The translations under genes and the position numbers were made by a program. The notes under the pieces were generated by a model. The model saw only the letters and a list, made by a program, of their open reading frames with translations, did not search any database and was not told the origin of the DNA. Positions 43,058 to 52,616 of a stretch of DNA of 64,000 nt are shown here, one piece after another (position 1 is the stretch's first letter; every line of letters starts with the position of its first letter). Source of the stretch: Pseudomonadales bacterium (GTDB lineage: Bacteria; Pseudomonadota; Gammaproteobacteria; Pseudomonadales; Halieaceae). The DNA lies in NCBI GenBank assembly GCA_024234815.1, contig JACKNO010000001.1, forward strand, positions 620,001-684,000, written 5' to 3'.

Positions 43058-46000
43058 ATGAGCGCAGGCCTTTTCAGACCTGAAGAGTTCCGTGACAATT
43101 GCGGTTTCGGATTGATAGCACACATGGGCGGTGACAGCAGTCATCGCCTGTTGCGTACTGCGATTGAATCCCTGACCTGCATGACCCATCGCGGCGGTAT
43201 TGCGGCTGACGGCAAGACCGGAGACGGCTGTGGCCTGCTCATGCAGATGCCAGATCAGTTTATGCGCACGCTGGCCCTGGAGTGCTTCGGCGAGAGCCTG
43301 GGTGACAGGTATGGCGTGGGCCAGATTTTTCTCAGCAATGACCCCGAGCGCGCGGCCCGGGCCCGCACCGCCACCGAACAGGCGCTAACCGACCAGGGCT
43401 TGCGGGTACTGGGTTGGCGGGTCGTGCCTACCGACTCCGGGGTCTGTGGCACTATCGCCCTGGCCAGCCTGCCGGTCATAGAGCAGGTATTTGTGGATGC
43501 GTCCGGGCTTGCCGAACAGGACTTGAGTGCGAAGCTGTTTGTGGCGCGCCGCAAGGCTGAGATTGCCAATGTCGATGACAATGATTTCTACATATGCAGC
43601 CTGTCCGGCGGGGTGATCGCGTACAAGGGACTGGTAATGCCGGTGGATTTGCCGCGTTTTTACCTCGATCTCGACGACCAACGGCTGGAAACAGCCATTT
43701 GTGTCTTTCACCAGCGCTTTTCCACCAACACCATGCCGCGCTGGCCGCTGGCACAACCCTTCCGGTTACTGGCTCACAACGGCGAAATCAATACCATCGA
43801 GGGCAATCGCAACTGGGCCGATGCCCGCACCGCGCGCTTCGAATCCGAGAGACTGCCGAATATCCAGGATATCGCGCCGCTGGTGAACCGCACCGGCTCC
43901 GACTCGTCCAGCCTGGATAACATGCTAGACGTGCTGCTCACCGGTGGCGTGGACATGGCGCGCGCGCTGCGCATGCTGATTCCCCCCGCGTGGCAGAACA
44001 TCGAGTCCATGGACCCGGATCTCAAGGCCTTCTATGAGTACCACTCCATGCACATGGAGCCCTGGGACGGACCCGCCGGTATCGTTCTCACCGACGGCAG
44101 GTACGCGGTCTGCCTGCTGGACCGCAACGGCCTGCGCCCGGCCCGCTGGGTTACCACCCGGGACGGTTTCATTACCCTCGCCTCTGAGGTCGGTACCCAC
44201 GGCTACAAGAATGAAGATGTGATCGCCAAGGGCCGGGTTGGCCCGGGACAGATCCTTATGGTGGATACCCACACCGGCGAGCTGTTGCAGAACGATGACA
44301 TAGACAATCGGCTGAAGAATCGCCAGCCCTACAAGCGCTGGCTGCGTGAAAAAGCCCAGCGCATCGAGGGCACCCTGGCCGGTGAACTGGATATTGATAT
44401 CGATCCCGCCCGCCTGCAGACCTACATGAAGATGTTCCAGGTGAGTTTCGAGGAGCGCGACCAGGTACTGCGGCCTCTGGCGGAAACCGGGAACGAGGGC
44501 GTCGGCTCCATGGGGGACGATACACCCATGGCGGTGCTCTCCCGTCTTGAGCGCTCGCCCTACGATTATTTCCGGCAGAAATTCGCCCAGGTAACCAACC
44601 CGCCGATAGATCCCCTGCGCGAGACGATCGTCATGTCGCTGGAGACCGATCTGGGCGGCGAGCAGAACGTGTTCCTCGAAGGTCCCGAGCATGCCGACAG
44701 GGTTATCCTGTCGTCGCCGGTGCTGTCACAGGGCAAGTTCAACACCCTGTTACAACTCGACAGGCCGGGCTTTCAGGCGCAGCGGATCGACTGCACCTAC
44801 AAGCCGGCCGAGATGAATCTCAAGCAGGCCATCGAGGCCATGGTCGCCGCCGCCGAGAGCGCGATCCACAGCGGTTCGACCATCCTGATTCTCTCGGATC
44901 GAGCGATCGACCCCGACCGCCTTCCCATTCACAGCCTGTTGGCCGCGGGGGCCGCGCACCATTACCTGATCGCGCGGGGGCTGCGGGCAGATGCCAATAT
45001 CGTGGTCGAAACCGCCAGCGCCAGGGATGCGCACCAGATCGCCTGTCTGCTGGGCTTTGGCGCGACCGCCGTTTATCCCTACCTCGCGTACAGCGTGCTT
45101 GAAGACCTGATTCGAAGCGGCGAGGTGTTGGGCGAGCCCAGCGCCTGTTACAAAAATTATCGCAAGGGCATCAATAAGGGCCTGCTCAAGATCATGTCCA
45201 AGATGGGCATATCCGCGGTCAGTTCATACCGTGGCGCCCAGTTGTTCGAGGCCGTGGGCCTGGCGCGCGAAGTGGTGGATCTCGCCTTTCGCGGTGTCGC
45301 TTCGCGCATAGCGGGAGCTGACTTCCACGAACTGGAGCAGGACCAGAAAGCGCTGGCCAGGCGGGCCTGGAAGGTGCGCAAGGGTATTGAACAGGGCGGC
45401 CTGCTCAAGTACGTACACGGCCAGGAATACCACGCCTTCAACCCGGACGTGGTGATGACCCTGCAGCAGGCGGTTGCCAGCGGCGACTACACCGTCTACC
45501 AGCGTTATTCGACCATGGTGAACACGCGCCCGGTGGCAACGCTGCGCGACCTGCTCAAGCCGGTGGAAGCGGCGACTCCCCTGGCCCTGGAGTATGTGGA
45601 GCCCATTGAGAAAATCCTGCCGCGCTTCGATTCCGCGGGAATGTCACTGGGTGCACTGAGCCCGGAGGCCCACCAGGCGCTGGCGACGGCCATGAACCGC
45701 ATGGGCGCGCGCTCCAACTCCGGTGAGGGTGGCGAGGACCCGGAGCGCTTCGGCACCGAGCGGGTTTCCAAAATCAAGCAAATCGCCTCCGGCCGCTTTG
45801 GGGTCACGCCGCACTACCTGGTAAACGCCGAGGTCCTGCAGATCAAGATTGCCCAGGGCGCGAAGCCCGGTGAGGGCGGCCAGTTGCCCGGGGGCAAGGT
45901 CAACGAACTGATAGCGCGCCTGCGCCATTCGGTACCCGGCGTAACCCTGATCTCGCCGCCGCCGCACCACGATATCTATTCCATCGAAGATCTTGCCCAG

Positions 46001-47500
46001 CTGATCTTCGATCTGAAACAGGTCAATCCGCAGGCGCTGGTATCCGTGAAACTGGTCTCGGAACCCGGAGTGGGTACGATTGCCGCCGGCGTGGCCAAGG
46101 CCTACGCCGACCTGATTACCATCTCTGGCTACGACGGCGGTACCGCGGCCAGTCCGCTGACTTCCATCCGCTATGCAGGTTCACCTTTCGAGCTTGGCCT
46201 GGCCGAGGTTCAGCAGACATTGCGCGGCAACCACCTGCGCGGGCTCATTCGCCTGCAGGCCGACGGCGGCCTGAAAACCGGGCTTGACGTGATCAAGGCG
46301 GCCATCCTTGGCGCCGAGAGCTTCGGCTTTGGCACGGCCCCCATGGTAGCCTTGGGGTGTAAGTACTTACGTATCTGCCACCTCAACAACTGCGCTACGG
46401 GCGTGGCCACCCAGAATGAAAAATTGCGTGATGAGCACTTCATCGGCACCGTGGAGATGGTGATCAATTTTTTCACTTTCGTCGCCACCGAGACCCGGGA
46501 GTGGCTCGCCCGCCTCGGAGTGCCGTCGCTGGAAGCCCTCATCGGCAGAACCGATTTGCTGGAACTGCTGCCGGGCGAAACGGCGAAACAGGCCAAGCTG
46601 GATCTCGCACCCATCCTGCACAAAGACGCGAAGTCGGCGGGACAGCCCGAGTTTTGCCAGGTGGCCTCCAATGTGCCTTTTGACCGCGGCGAAAAGGCCG
46701 AGCAGATGCTGGCGGCGACCCTGTCGGCGATTGAAACGAAAAGCGGCGGCGAGTTCGATTTCCGCGTGACCAACTGCGACCGTTCCATCGGCGCGCGCCT
46801 GTCCGGTGAGATTGCGCGGCGCCACGGCAATACGGGCATGGAAACCAACCCCCTCGTACTGCGCCTGCACGGTTCGGCGGGCCAGAGTTTTGGCGTGTGG
46901 AACGCCGGCGGCCTGCACATGTACCTCGAAGGGGATTCCAACGACTATGTGGGCAAGGGCATGGCAGGCGGCAAGCTGGTTATCTACCCGCCGCGCAACA
47001 GCGCATTCAAATCCCAGAACACGGTGATCATCGGCAATACCTGCCTTTACGGTGCCACTGGCGGCCGCCTGTTCGCAGCCGGAATAGCCGGTGAACGTTT
47101 CGGGGTGCGCAACAGCGGCGCTCACGCGGTTATCGAAGGCGCGGGAGATCACTGCTGCGAGTACATGACCGGTGGCGTGATAACCGTGCTTGGCCCCACT
47201 GGCGTGAATTTCGGCGCGGGTATGACAGGCGGTTTTGCCTACGTGCTGGATCGCGACCGCAGTTTTATCGACAAGTACAACAGCGAGTTGGTGGAAATCC
47301 ACCGCGTCAGCGCCGAGTACATGGAGCCTTACCGTAACCACCTGCGCAACAATATCAGGGAGTTCACGGCGGAGACGCAATCGGCCTGGGGCGCTCTCCT
47401 GCTGGACGACTTCGAAGATTACGTCGGCAAGTTCTGGCTGGTGAAACCCAAGGCGGCCGACCTCGACCGCCTGTTGTCGCGATTGCGCGATACTGACTAG
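43058..47500 (+). CDS. gltB: Glutamate synthase (NADPH) large subunit
   Basis: A 1480-residue flavoprotein that makes two glutamates from glutamine and 2-oxoglutarate. A 14-residue propeptide (MSAGLFRPEEFRDN) precedes the catalytic Cys15 of the glutaminase domain. A central domain is followed by the FMN-binding synthase domain (about 800-1220), with the 3Fe-4S cysteines in CKYLRICHLNNC. The GXGXG beta-helix domain closes the protein. Length fits the pseudomonad type. It forms an operon with gltD, 9 bases downstream. Confidence 0.97.
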   Translation: MSAGLFRPEEFRDNCGFGLIAHMGGDSSHRLLRTAIESLTCMTHRGGIAADGKTGDGCGLLMQMPDQFMRTLALECFGESLGDRYGVGQIFLSNDPERAARARTATEQALTDQGLRVLGWRVVPTDSGVCGTIALASLPVIEQVFVDASGLAEQDLSAKLFVARRKAEIANVDDNDFYICSLSGGVIAYKGLVMPVDLPRFYLDLDDQRLETAICVFHQRFSTNTMPRWPLAQPFRLLAHNGEINTIEGNRNWADARTARFESERLPNIQDIAPLVNRTGSDSSSLDNMLDVLLTGGVDMARALRMLIPPAWQNIESMDPDLKAFYEYHSMHMEPWDGPAGIVLTDGRYAVCLLDRNGLRPARWVTTRDGFITLASEVGTHGYKNEDVIAKGRVGPGQILMVDTHTGELLQNDDIDNRLKNRQPYKRWLREKAQRIEGTLAGELDIDIDPARLQTYMKMFQVSFEERDQVLRPLAETGNEGVGSMGDDTPMAVLSRLERSPYDYFRQKFAQVTNPPIDPLRETIVMSLETDLGGEQNVFLEGPEHADRVILSSPVLSQGKFNTLLQLDRPGFQAQRIDCTYKPAEMNLKQAIEAMVAAAESAIHSGSTILILSDRAIDPDRLPIHSLLAAGAAHHYLIARGLRADANIVVETASARDAHQIACLLGFGATAVYPYLAYSVLEDLIRSGEVLGEPSACYKNYRKGINKGLLKIMSKMGISAVSSYRGAQLFEAVGLAREVVDLAFRGVASRIAGADFHELEQDQKALARRAWKVRKGIEQGGLLKYVHGQEYHAFNPDVVMTLQQAVASGDYTVYQRYSTMVNTRPVATLRDLLKPVEAATPLALEYVEPIEKILPRFDSAGMSLGALSPEAHQALATAMNRMGARSNSGEGGEDPERFGTERVSKIKQIASGRFGVTPHYLVNAEVLQIKIAQGAKPGEGGQLPGGKVNELIARLRHSVPGVTLISPPPHHDIYSIEDLAQLIFDLKQVNPQALVSVKLVSEPGVGTIAAGVAKAYADLITISGYDGGTAASPLTSIRYAGSPFELGLAEVQQTLRGNHLRGLIRLQADGGLKTGLDVIKAAILGAESFGFGTAPMVALGCKYLRICHLNNCATGVATQNEKLRDEHFIGTVEMVINFFTFVATETREWLARLGVPSLEALIGRTDLLELLPGETAKQAKLDLAPILHKDAKSAGQPEFCQVASNVPFDRGEKAEQMLAATLSAIETKSGGEFDFRVTNCDRSIGARLSGEIARRHGNTGMETNPLVLRLHGSAGQSFGVWNAGGLHMYLEGDSNDYVGKGMAGGKLVIYPPRNSAFKSQNTVIIGNTCLYGATGGRLFAAGIAGERFGVRNSGAHAVIEGAGDHCCEYMTGGVITVLGPTGVNFGAGMTGGFAYVLDRDRSFIDKYNSELVEIHRVSAEYMEPYRNHLRNNIREFTAETQSAWGALLLDDFEDYVGKFWLVKPKAADLDRLLSRLRDTD

Positions 47501-47509
47501 GGAGCGGCT

Positions 47510-48931
47510 ATGAGCAAGCGTTTGGAAAATCACTTCCAGTTTATCGATGTCGGGCGCAAAGACCCGAATAAAAGGAACCTGCGCGCGCGTAAAACCGAGT
47601 ATGTGGAGATTTACAATCCATACAGCCAGGAGCAGGTGGCCGAACAGTCGCATCGCTGTCTGGAGTGCGGCAATCCCTACTGCGAGTGGAAATGCCCGGT
47701 ACACAATTTTATTCCCAACTGGTTGAAACTCGTCGCCGAGGGCAACCTGTTCGAGGCGGCGGAGCTCAGCCACCAGACCAACACCCTGCCTGAAGTCTGT
47801 GGCCGGGTGTGTCCCCAGGACCGGCTCTGTGAGGGCGCGTGTACTCTCAACGACGGTTTCGGCGCTGTCACCATCGGTGCCTCTGAGAAGTACATTACCG
47901 ATACCGCCCTGGCGATGGGCTGGCGACCGGATATGTCGGGTGTCGTGGCGACTGGCAAGCGAGTCGCGATTATCGGTGCCGGCCCGGCGGGCCTGGGCTG
48001 TGCCGATGTTCTTGCTCGCAACGGTGTAAAGCCGGTGGTGTTTGACCGCTATCCCGAGATCGGCGGCCTCCTGACCTTCGGCATACCGGAATTCAAGCTG
48101 GAAAAAGAGGTAATGGTGCGCCGCCGGGAGGTCTTTGAAGGAATGGGTATCGAGTTCCGACTCAATACCGAGGTGGGCAGGGACATCGGCATCAACGAGA
48201 TACTGGAGCAGTTTGACGCCGTGTTTATAGGCATGGGCACCTACACCTACATGCGCGGAAACTTCCCCGGGGAAAATCTGCCGGGCGTGTACGAGGCACT
48301 GCCCTACCTGGTTGGTAACGTGAATCACAACCTCGGCTTTGAGCAGCCGGCGGACGCCTATATCAACCTGAAGGGCAAGCGGGTTATTGTGCTGGGCGGC
48401 GGTGATACCGCCATGGATTGCGTGCGCACCGCTGTGCGGCAGCAGGCCGACCACGTGATCTGCGCTTATCGCCGCGACAAGGCCAATATGCCGGGCTCCC
48501 GCCGCGAGGTACAGAATGCCCGGGAGGAAGGCGTGGAGTTCCTGTACAACCGCCAGCCCCTGGAAATACTTGAATACTTCGGCCAGGCCTGCGGCGTAAA
48601 AATGGTGAAAACCAAAATGGGTGAGCCCGATGTGGACGGCAGGCGCCGTGCCCGCCCCGTTCCCGGCAGCGAGGTTGTGCTGGAGGCAGACGCGGTGATT
48701 CTCGCGTTTGGTTTCCAGCCAAGTCCACCCGAGTGGCTGGGAGAAATTGAAGTACAGACCAATGACTGGGGCGGTGTAGTCGCCGAGGAAGCCCAGCAGT
48801 ACAAGTTCCAGACGACCAACCCGAAAATATTTGCCGGCGGCGACATGGTACGCGGTTCCGACCTGGTGGTTACCGCCATCTGGGAAGGCCGTCAGGCAGC
48901 CGAGGGTATCCTCGATTATCTGGACGTCTAA
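47510..48931 (+). CDS. gltD: Glutamate synthase (NADPH) small subunit
   Basis: A 473-residue FAD protein that oxidises NADPH and passes electrons to GltB. Two N-terminal cysteine clusters (CLECGNPYCEWKC and CGRVCPQDRLCEGAC) bind 4Fe-4S centres. The FAD site is GAGPAGLGCADVLARNG near 156-172, and the NADPH site is VLGGGDTAMDCVRTA near 298-312. It lies 9 bases after gltB and 25 bases before hemE. Confidence 0.97.
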   Translation: MSKRLENHFQFIDVGRKDPNKRNLRARKTEYVEIYNPYSQEQVAEQSHRCLECGNPYCEWKCPVHNFIPNWLKLVAEGNLFEAAELSHQTNTLPEVCGRVCPQDRLCEGACTLNDGFGAVTIGASEKYITDTALAMGWRPDMSGVVATGKRVAIIGAGPAGLGCADVLARNGVKPVVFDRYPEIGGLLTFGIPEFKLEKEVMVRRREVFEGMGIEFRLNTEVGRDIGINEILEQFDAVFIGMGTYTYMRGNFPGENLPGVYEALPYLVGNVNHNLGFEQPADAYINLKGKRVIVLGGGDTAMDCVRTAVRQQADHVICAYRRDKANMPGSRREVQNAREEGVEFLYNRQPLEILEYFGQACGVKMVKTKMGEPDVDGRRRARPVPGSEVVLEADAVILAFGFQPSPPEWLGEIEVQTNDWGGVVAEEAQQYKFQTTNPKIFAGGDMVRGSDLVVTAIWEGRQAAEGILDYLDV

Positions 48932-48956
48932 ACAGTCCTACAAGGCCAGTATTCCC

Positions 48957-50030
48957 ATGACAGAACTCAAGAACGATCGCTTTTTGCGCGCCTTATTGCG
49001 CCAGCCTGTAGACCGCACGCCCATATGGATGATGCGGCAGGCGGGGCGTTACCTGCCCGAGTACCGGGCAACCCGCAAACAGGCGGGGTCGTTCCTGGAC
49101 CTGTGCAAGAATGCGGAACTGGCTTGCGAGGTAACGCTGCAGCCACTGCGCCGTTATCCCATGGACGCCGCCATCCTGTTCTCCGATATTCTCACTGTCC
49201 CCGACGCGCTGGGACTCGGTCTCTACTTTGAAGAGGGCGAAGGGCCGCGCTTTCGAAAGACGGTTCGCAGCGAAGCCGACCTGGCGGGCTTGAACGACAT
49301 TGTTGCGGAAGACGATTTGGGCTATGTCATGTCTGCGGTTCGCACTATTCGCCGGGAGCTCAATGGCGATGTGCCGCTGATTGGCTTTTCCGGCAGCCCC
49401 TGGACTCTCGCGACCTATATGGTGGAAGGCGGCGGCTCCAAGGATTTCGCCCGGGTCAAAGCCATGGCCTACGATAAGCCGGAACTGATGCATCGCCTGC
49501 TCACCCTGCTGGCCGATGCGGTAGCGGATTACCTGTCGGCCCAGATTCGCGCGGGCGCCCAGGCAGTGCAGATCTTTGATACCTGGGGCGGCAGTTTGAG
49601 TGCGGCGGGCTACCGGGAGTTCTCCCTTCCCTACATGCAGCGGGTGATATCCCGCCTGCCGTCGGAAGCCGAGGGCCGTGCGGTACCGGTCATTGTCTTC
49701 ACCAAGGGCGGCGGCCAGTGGCTGAGCGCCATTGCGGGCTGCGGCGCGCAAGCGGTGGGGATAGACTGGACCACCGATATCGGCCTGGCTCGCCAGCTGA
49801 TAGGCGGTACGGTTGCGCTGCAGGGCAATATGGACCCCAGCATGTTATTTGCGTCACCGGCGCGTATCCGGGAAGAGGTGGCCACCATACTCGCGGCCTA
49901 CGGCCACGGATCGGGCCACGTCTTCAATCTTGGACATGGCATCACGCCCGGTGTCGATCCCGATCATGTGACCGCATTTGTCGAAGCGGTGCAGGAGCTC
50001 TCACCCAGGTATCACCAGGCGGGGGGGTAG
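48957..50030 (+). CDS. hemE: Uroporphyrinogen decarboxylase
   Basis: A 357-residue haem-synthesis enzyme that decarboxylates uroporphyrinogen III to coproporphyrinogen III. The N-terminal signature PIWMMRQAGRYLPEYR and the second signature GFSGSPWTLATYMVEGGGS are intact. So is FNLGHGITPGVDPDHV near the C-terminus. I chose the ATG at 48957; the frame is open further upstream but overlaps gltD. The gene ends 13 bases before the convergent cysE stop. Confidence 0.96.
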   Translation: MTELKNDRFLRALLRQPVDRTPIWMMRQAGRYLPEYRATRKQAGSFLDLCKNAELACEVTLQPLRRYPMDAAILFSDILTVPDALGLGLYFEEGEGPRFRKTVRSEADLAGLNDIVAEDDLGYVMSAVRTIRRELNGDVPLIGFSGSPWTLATYMVEGGGSKDFARVKAMAYDKPELMHRLLTLLADAVADYLSAQIRAGAQAVQIFDTWGGSLSAAGYREFSLPYMQRVISRLPSEAEGRAVPVIVFTKGGGQWLSAIAGCGAQAVGIDWTTDIGLARQLIGGTVALQGNMDPSMLFASPARIREEVATILAAYGHGSGHVFNLGHGITPGVDPDHVTAFVEAVQELSPRYHQAGG

Positions 50031-50043
50031 GCGCTGGCGGCGA

Positions 50044-50862
50044 TCAACTCGCCTTCTGTCTGGCGGTAGCCTCGTCGCAGCAAAAATCGTGGTCCATTTC
50101 CAGGGCCGGCTGATCGCATGAGGGTCGCCCGACAATCTTCGCCGGTACTCCAGCCACTGTCGTGTGGGCGGGTACATCCTCCAGTACCACACTGCCGGCG
50201 CCCACCTTGGCGCCCTCTCCCACCCTGATATTCCCGAGGATCTTGGCACCGGCGCTTATCAGCACGCCGTCCCCGATTTTCGGGTGGCGATCGCCCTCGT
50301 CCTTGCCGGTGCCGCCCAGGGTGACAGACTGCAGTATGGACACATTGTTACCCACCACCGCGGTCTCGCCGATGACCACGCCGGTGGCGTGGTCGAGCAT
50401 AATGCCACTGCCCATCTGCGCAGCGGGGTGGATGTCGACCCCGAAGGTGGTGGTCATGCGGTTCTGGAAAAACAGCGCCAGCGACTCCCGACCCTGTCGC
50501 CAGAGCCAGTGGGCCACGCGGTGGGTCTGCAGTGCGTGAAAACCCTTGAAGTAGAGAAACGGAATGTACAGTTCGTGGCAGGCGGAGTCCCTGTCGAGCA
50601 CGGCCTGCAGGTCGGCCCGCACCGATTCACGAATGCCCGGGTCACTTTCGAAGGCTTGCAGAATGACATCCCGCAGGAGCAGGGACGATGCGGTCGGGCT
50701 GTCCAGCTGGTTGGCGAGATGGAAGCTCAGGGCGTGCTCGAGCACCGCGTGATTGAGAATAGTCGCGTGCAGGAAGCTGGCCAGCATGGGCTCTTCGCTC
50801 ACGTGCCGGATCGTCTCCTCGCGGATGCGCTCCCACTGGGGATCATGGTTGGGTGATGTCAT
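50044..50862 (-). CDS. cysE: Serine O-acetyltransferase
   Basis: A 272-residue hexapeptide acetyltransferase that makes O-acetylserine, the first step of cysteine synthesis. The helical N-terminal domain is followed by the left-handed beta helix, with DIHPAAQMGSGIMLDHATGVVIGET and GTGKDEGDRHPKIGDGVLISAGAKILGNI. The catalytic His/Asp are in the LDHATG and DIHP stretches. Length matches the long CysE of E. coli (273). The region 50863-50988 upstream must hold its promoter. Confidence 0.94.
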   Translation of the reverse strand: MTSPNHDPQWERIREETIRHVSEEPMLASFLHATILNHAVLEHALSFHLANQLDSPTASSLLLRDVILQAFESDPGIRESVRADLQAVLDRDSACHELYIPFLYFKGFHALQTHRVAHWLWRQGRESLALFFQNRMTTTFGVDIHPAAQMGSGIMLDHATGVVIGETAVVGNNVSILQSVTLGGTGKDEGDRHPKIGDGVLISAGAKILGNIRVGEGAKVGAGSVVLEDVPAHTTVAGVPAKIVGRPSCDQPALEMDHDFCCDEATARQKAS

Positions 50863-50988
50863 AGAATACCTCGGTATCGATATGGCACTTTAGCCCAGAT
50901 AGCGCGATACGTCACGAATACGCCAGTGGGTGGCGGGCCGCGCTTCGCGCCACCCGGCACCAAAGTTCTACAAAAAGGCGCTGCTCAG

Positions 50989-51750
50989 CTAACCGCGGCT
51001 AACGGTGGCCGGGTGGGTCCCCCGGTTGCGCATGGCGGCTGTAAATCGCCACAAATCGTGCCCGCTGTCCCGGTACTTGCGTTCAAACAGGCTCAGTGCG
51101 GGCGCGGGCGGCACCCTGGCCACGGCACCTGGATATCCCGCCAGTTGCATAGCCAGGCCGAACTCCTCGACGTAGGTTTGCCAGTTGCTGCGCAGTTCGA
51201 TACGGCCCGGGGCGCGACCCGCCGGATTATCCCCGGTGGCGCAGTGCGTTGGCGAATCGCTGCCAGCTGCGGGTTCCGGGGCGAGCCGCGGTAGCCAATA
51301 AAAAGCGGCACTGCCGTGTATCCTGCGCTGCAGGTGCTTTGCCTTTGGCCAGGGGTTGGGGTAGAGCAGGTAGTGGTGGGCGACAACGATTCCCCGTTCC
51401 ACCAGTCGCCGCCAGAAGTCCTCGCATTCAGCCCGCAACAACAGGTAACTTCGGCCCGGGTTTTCGGGGTGTCGACTGAGCCGGTGCAGTGATTTATCGA
51501 TACCCACGACAAGGTGTCCGGGATGGCGCCGGGCGAGGGCAGCGGTACTGTGGCCGGTGCCACAAAAAGAATCCAGCACCAGCGGGCGGGGGCGCTCCGC
51601 CAGTTCCCGCAGCAGCATGTCGAAGGCGGCGTCGTTATGTGGCGCAGGCGGCTTGCGGGGCTTTGTCTGCAGGTGCCGGCGCACCGTGGCAGCCAGGCGG
51701 GGATGAATATGCCCCTGGTTACTGCTGGGCGGGCGCGACGAGGATTGCAA
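50989..51750 (-). CDS. TrmB-like SAM-dependent methyltransferase
   Basis: A 253-residue protein related to tRNA (guanine-N7)-methyltransferase. The SAM motif LDSFCGTGHSTAALARRHP lies near 58-76, the TrmB hallmark YPNPWPKAKHLQRRIHG near 129-145, and the RIELRSNWQTYVEEF stretch near 183-197. It differs from typical TrmB: the usual FPDPWPK reads YPNPWPK, the loop is expanded, and the N-terminus has an unusual basic extension. It may be a second paralogue with another RNA target rather than the housekeeping enzyme. It diverges from the acyltransferase gene. Confidence 0.75.
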   Translation of the reverse strand: MQSSSRPPSSNQGHIHPRLAATVRRHLQTKPRKPPAPHNDAAFDMLLRELAERPRPLVLDSFCGTGHSTAALARRHPGHLVVGIDKSLHRLSRHPENPGRSYLLLRAECEDFWRRLVERGIVVAHHYLLYPNPWPKAKHLQRRIHGSAAFYWLPRLAPEPAAGSDSPTHCATGDNPAGRAPGRIELRSNWQTYVEEFGLAMQLAGYPGAVARVPPAPALSLFERKYRDSGHDLWRFTAAMRNRGTHPATVSRG

Positions 51751-51879
51751 TGGGGGCTTTTTCCTTCATACGGGCTTGTCCATGGCGTTCATAACAGCGC
51801 TGAGTTTGATGTTGTTCGCCACCACTGCGATGATAACCCCGCGACAATCAACACATCCACAGTTAACGGAAGGCAGACA

Positions 51880-52602
51880 ATGCGCCAGGACCTGCGACCC
51901 TACTGGTTAAAGAAGGGCTACCTCAATTTTCGCCGCTGGTACGCTGAATATTTTCTCCGACCCCAGTGCGCGTCGCTGGGGCCCTATCACACCATCATGA
52001 AACCCTGGTATGTGAACATTTCCGGCAACAATATATCTATCGGTCGCAGTTTTACGGCAATCGGGGAGCCCGGGCAGCGGGTGGAGATCGGTGTATGGGG
52101 GCGAACCGACGGTGAAGGCCGTCTCAATATCGGCGATTGCGTACTCATGAGTCCGGGATCGCGCATCAGCGCCAGCGACGAGATCAACATCGGCAATGGT
52201 GTGATGATGGCAAACGGCAGCTACATCACCGACTCCGACTGGCACACCATATACGACCGGACGGTGCGCGATAAGAAAGCCACGCCGGTGACAATCGGTG
52301 ATAACGTCTGGCTCGGCGATCATGCCACGGTGCTCAAAGGAGTGACTATCGGAGAGAACAGTGTCGTGGCGGCAAGGGCGGTGGTGACACGGGATGTACC
52401 CGCCAACGTTGTGGTGGCGGGAAATCCGGCCAGGGTCGTCAAGGAACTGGATCTGGAGCGCGGGTTTGTTACGCGGATGGAGTATTTCAAGGACCCCGTA
52501 GGGCTCGAGCGTTTTTTTGATGCGGTTGACCGGGAGGTTTTGGCGGGCAACACCTTGTGGCGCTGGTTGTGGTCAGTGGTGTATCCGGCATCGCGCGGCT
52601 GA
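51880..52602 (+). CDS. Hexapeptide-repeat acyltransferase
   Basis: A 240-residue left-handed beta-helix acyltransferase of the LacA/NodL/maltose acetyltransferase superfamily. Hexapeptide repeats run from about 45 to 195, with a loop containing SDWHTIYD (the catalytic His) near 122-129. The last coils read IGDNVWLGDHATVLKGVTIG and VVAARAVVTRDVPANVVVAGNPARVVKEL. The substrate, probably a sugar or lipid hydroxyl, is unknown. I chose the ATG at 51880 with a GGAAGG ribosome site; the frame upstream belongs to the antisense of the TrmB-like gene. Confidence 0.83.
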   Translation: MRQDLRPYWLKKGYLNFRRWYAEYFLRPQCASLGPYHTIMKPWYVNISGNNISIGRSFTAIGEPGQRVEIGVWGRTDGEGRLNIGDCVLMSPGSRISASDEINIGNGVMMANGSYITDSDWHTIYDRTVRDKKATPVTIGDNVWLGDHATVLKGVTIGENSVVAARAVVTRDVPANVVVAGNPARVVKELDLERGFVTRMEYFKDPVGLERFFDAVDREVLAGNTLWRWLWSVVYPASRG

Positions 52603-52616
52603 ACCGGCCCTGATCA

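Noticed and set aside
46367..48454. A 695-codon open frame on the minus strand
   Set aside because: It is antisense to gltB and gltD, whose products are certain.
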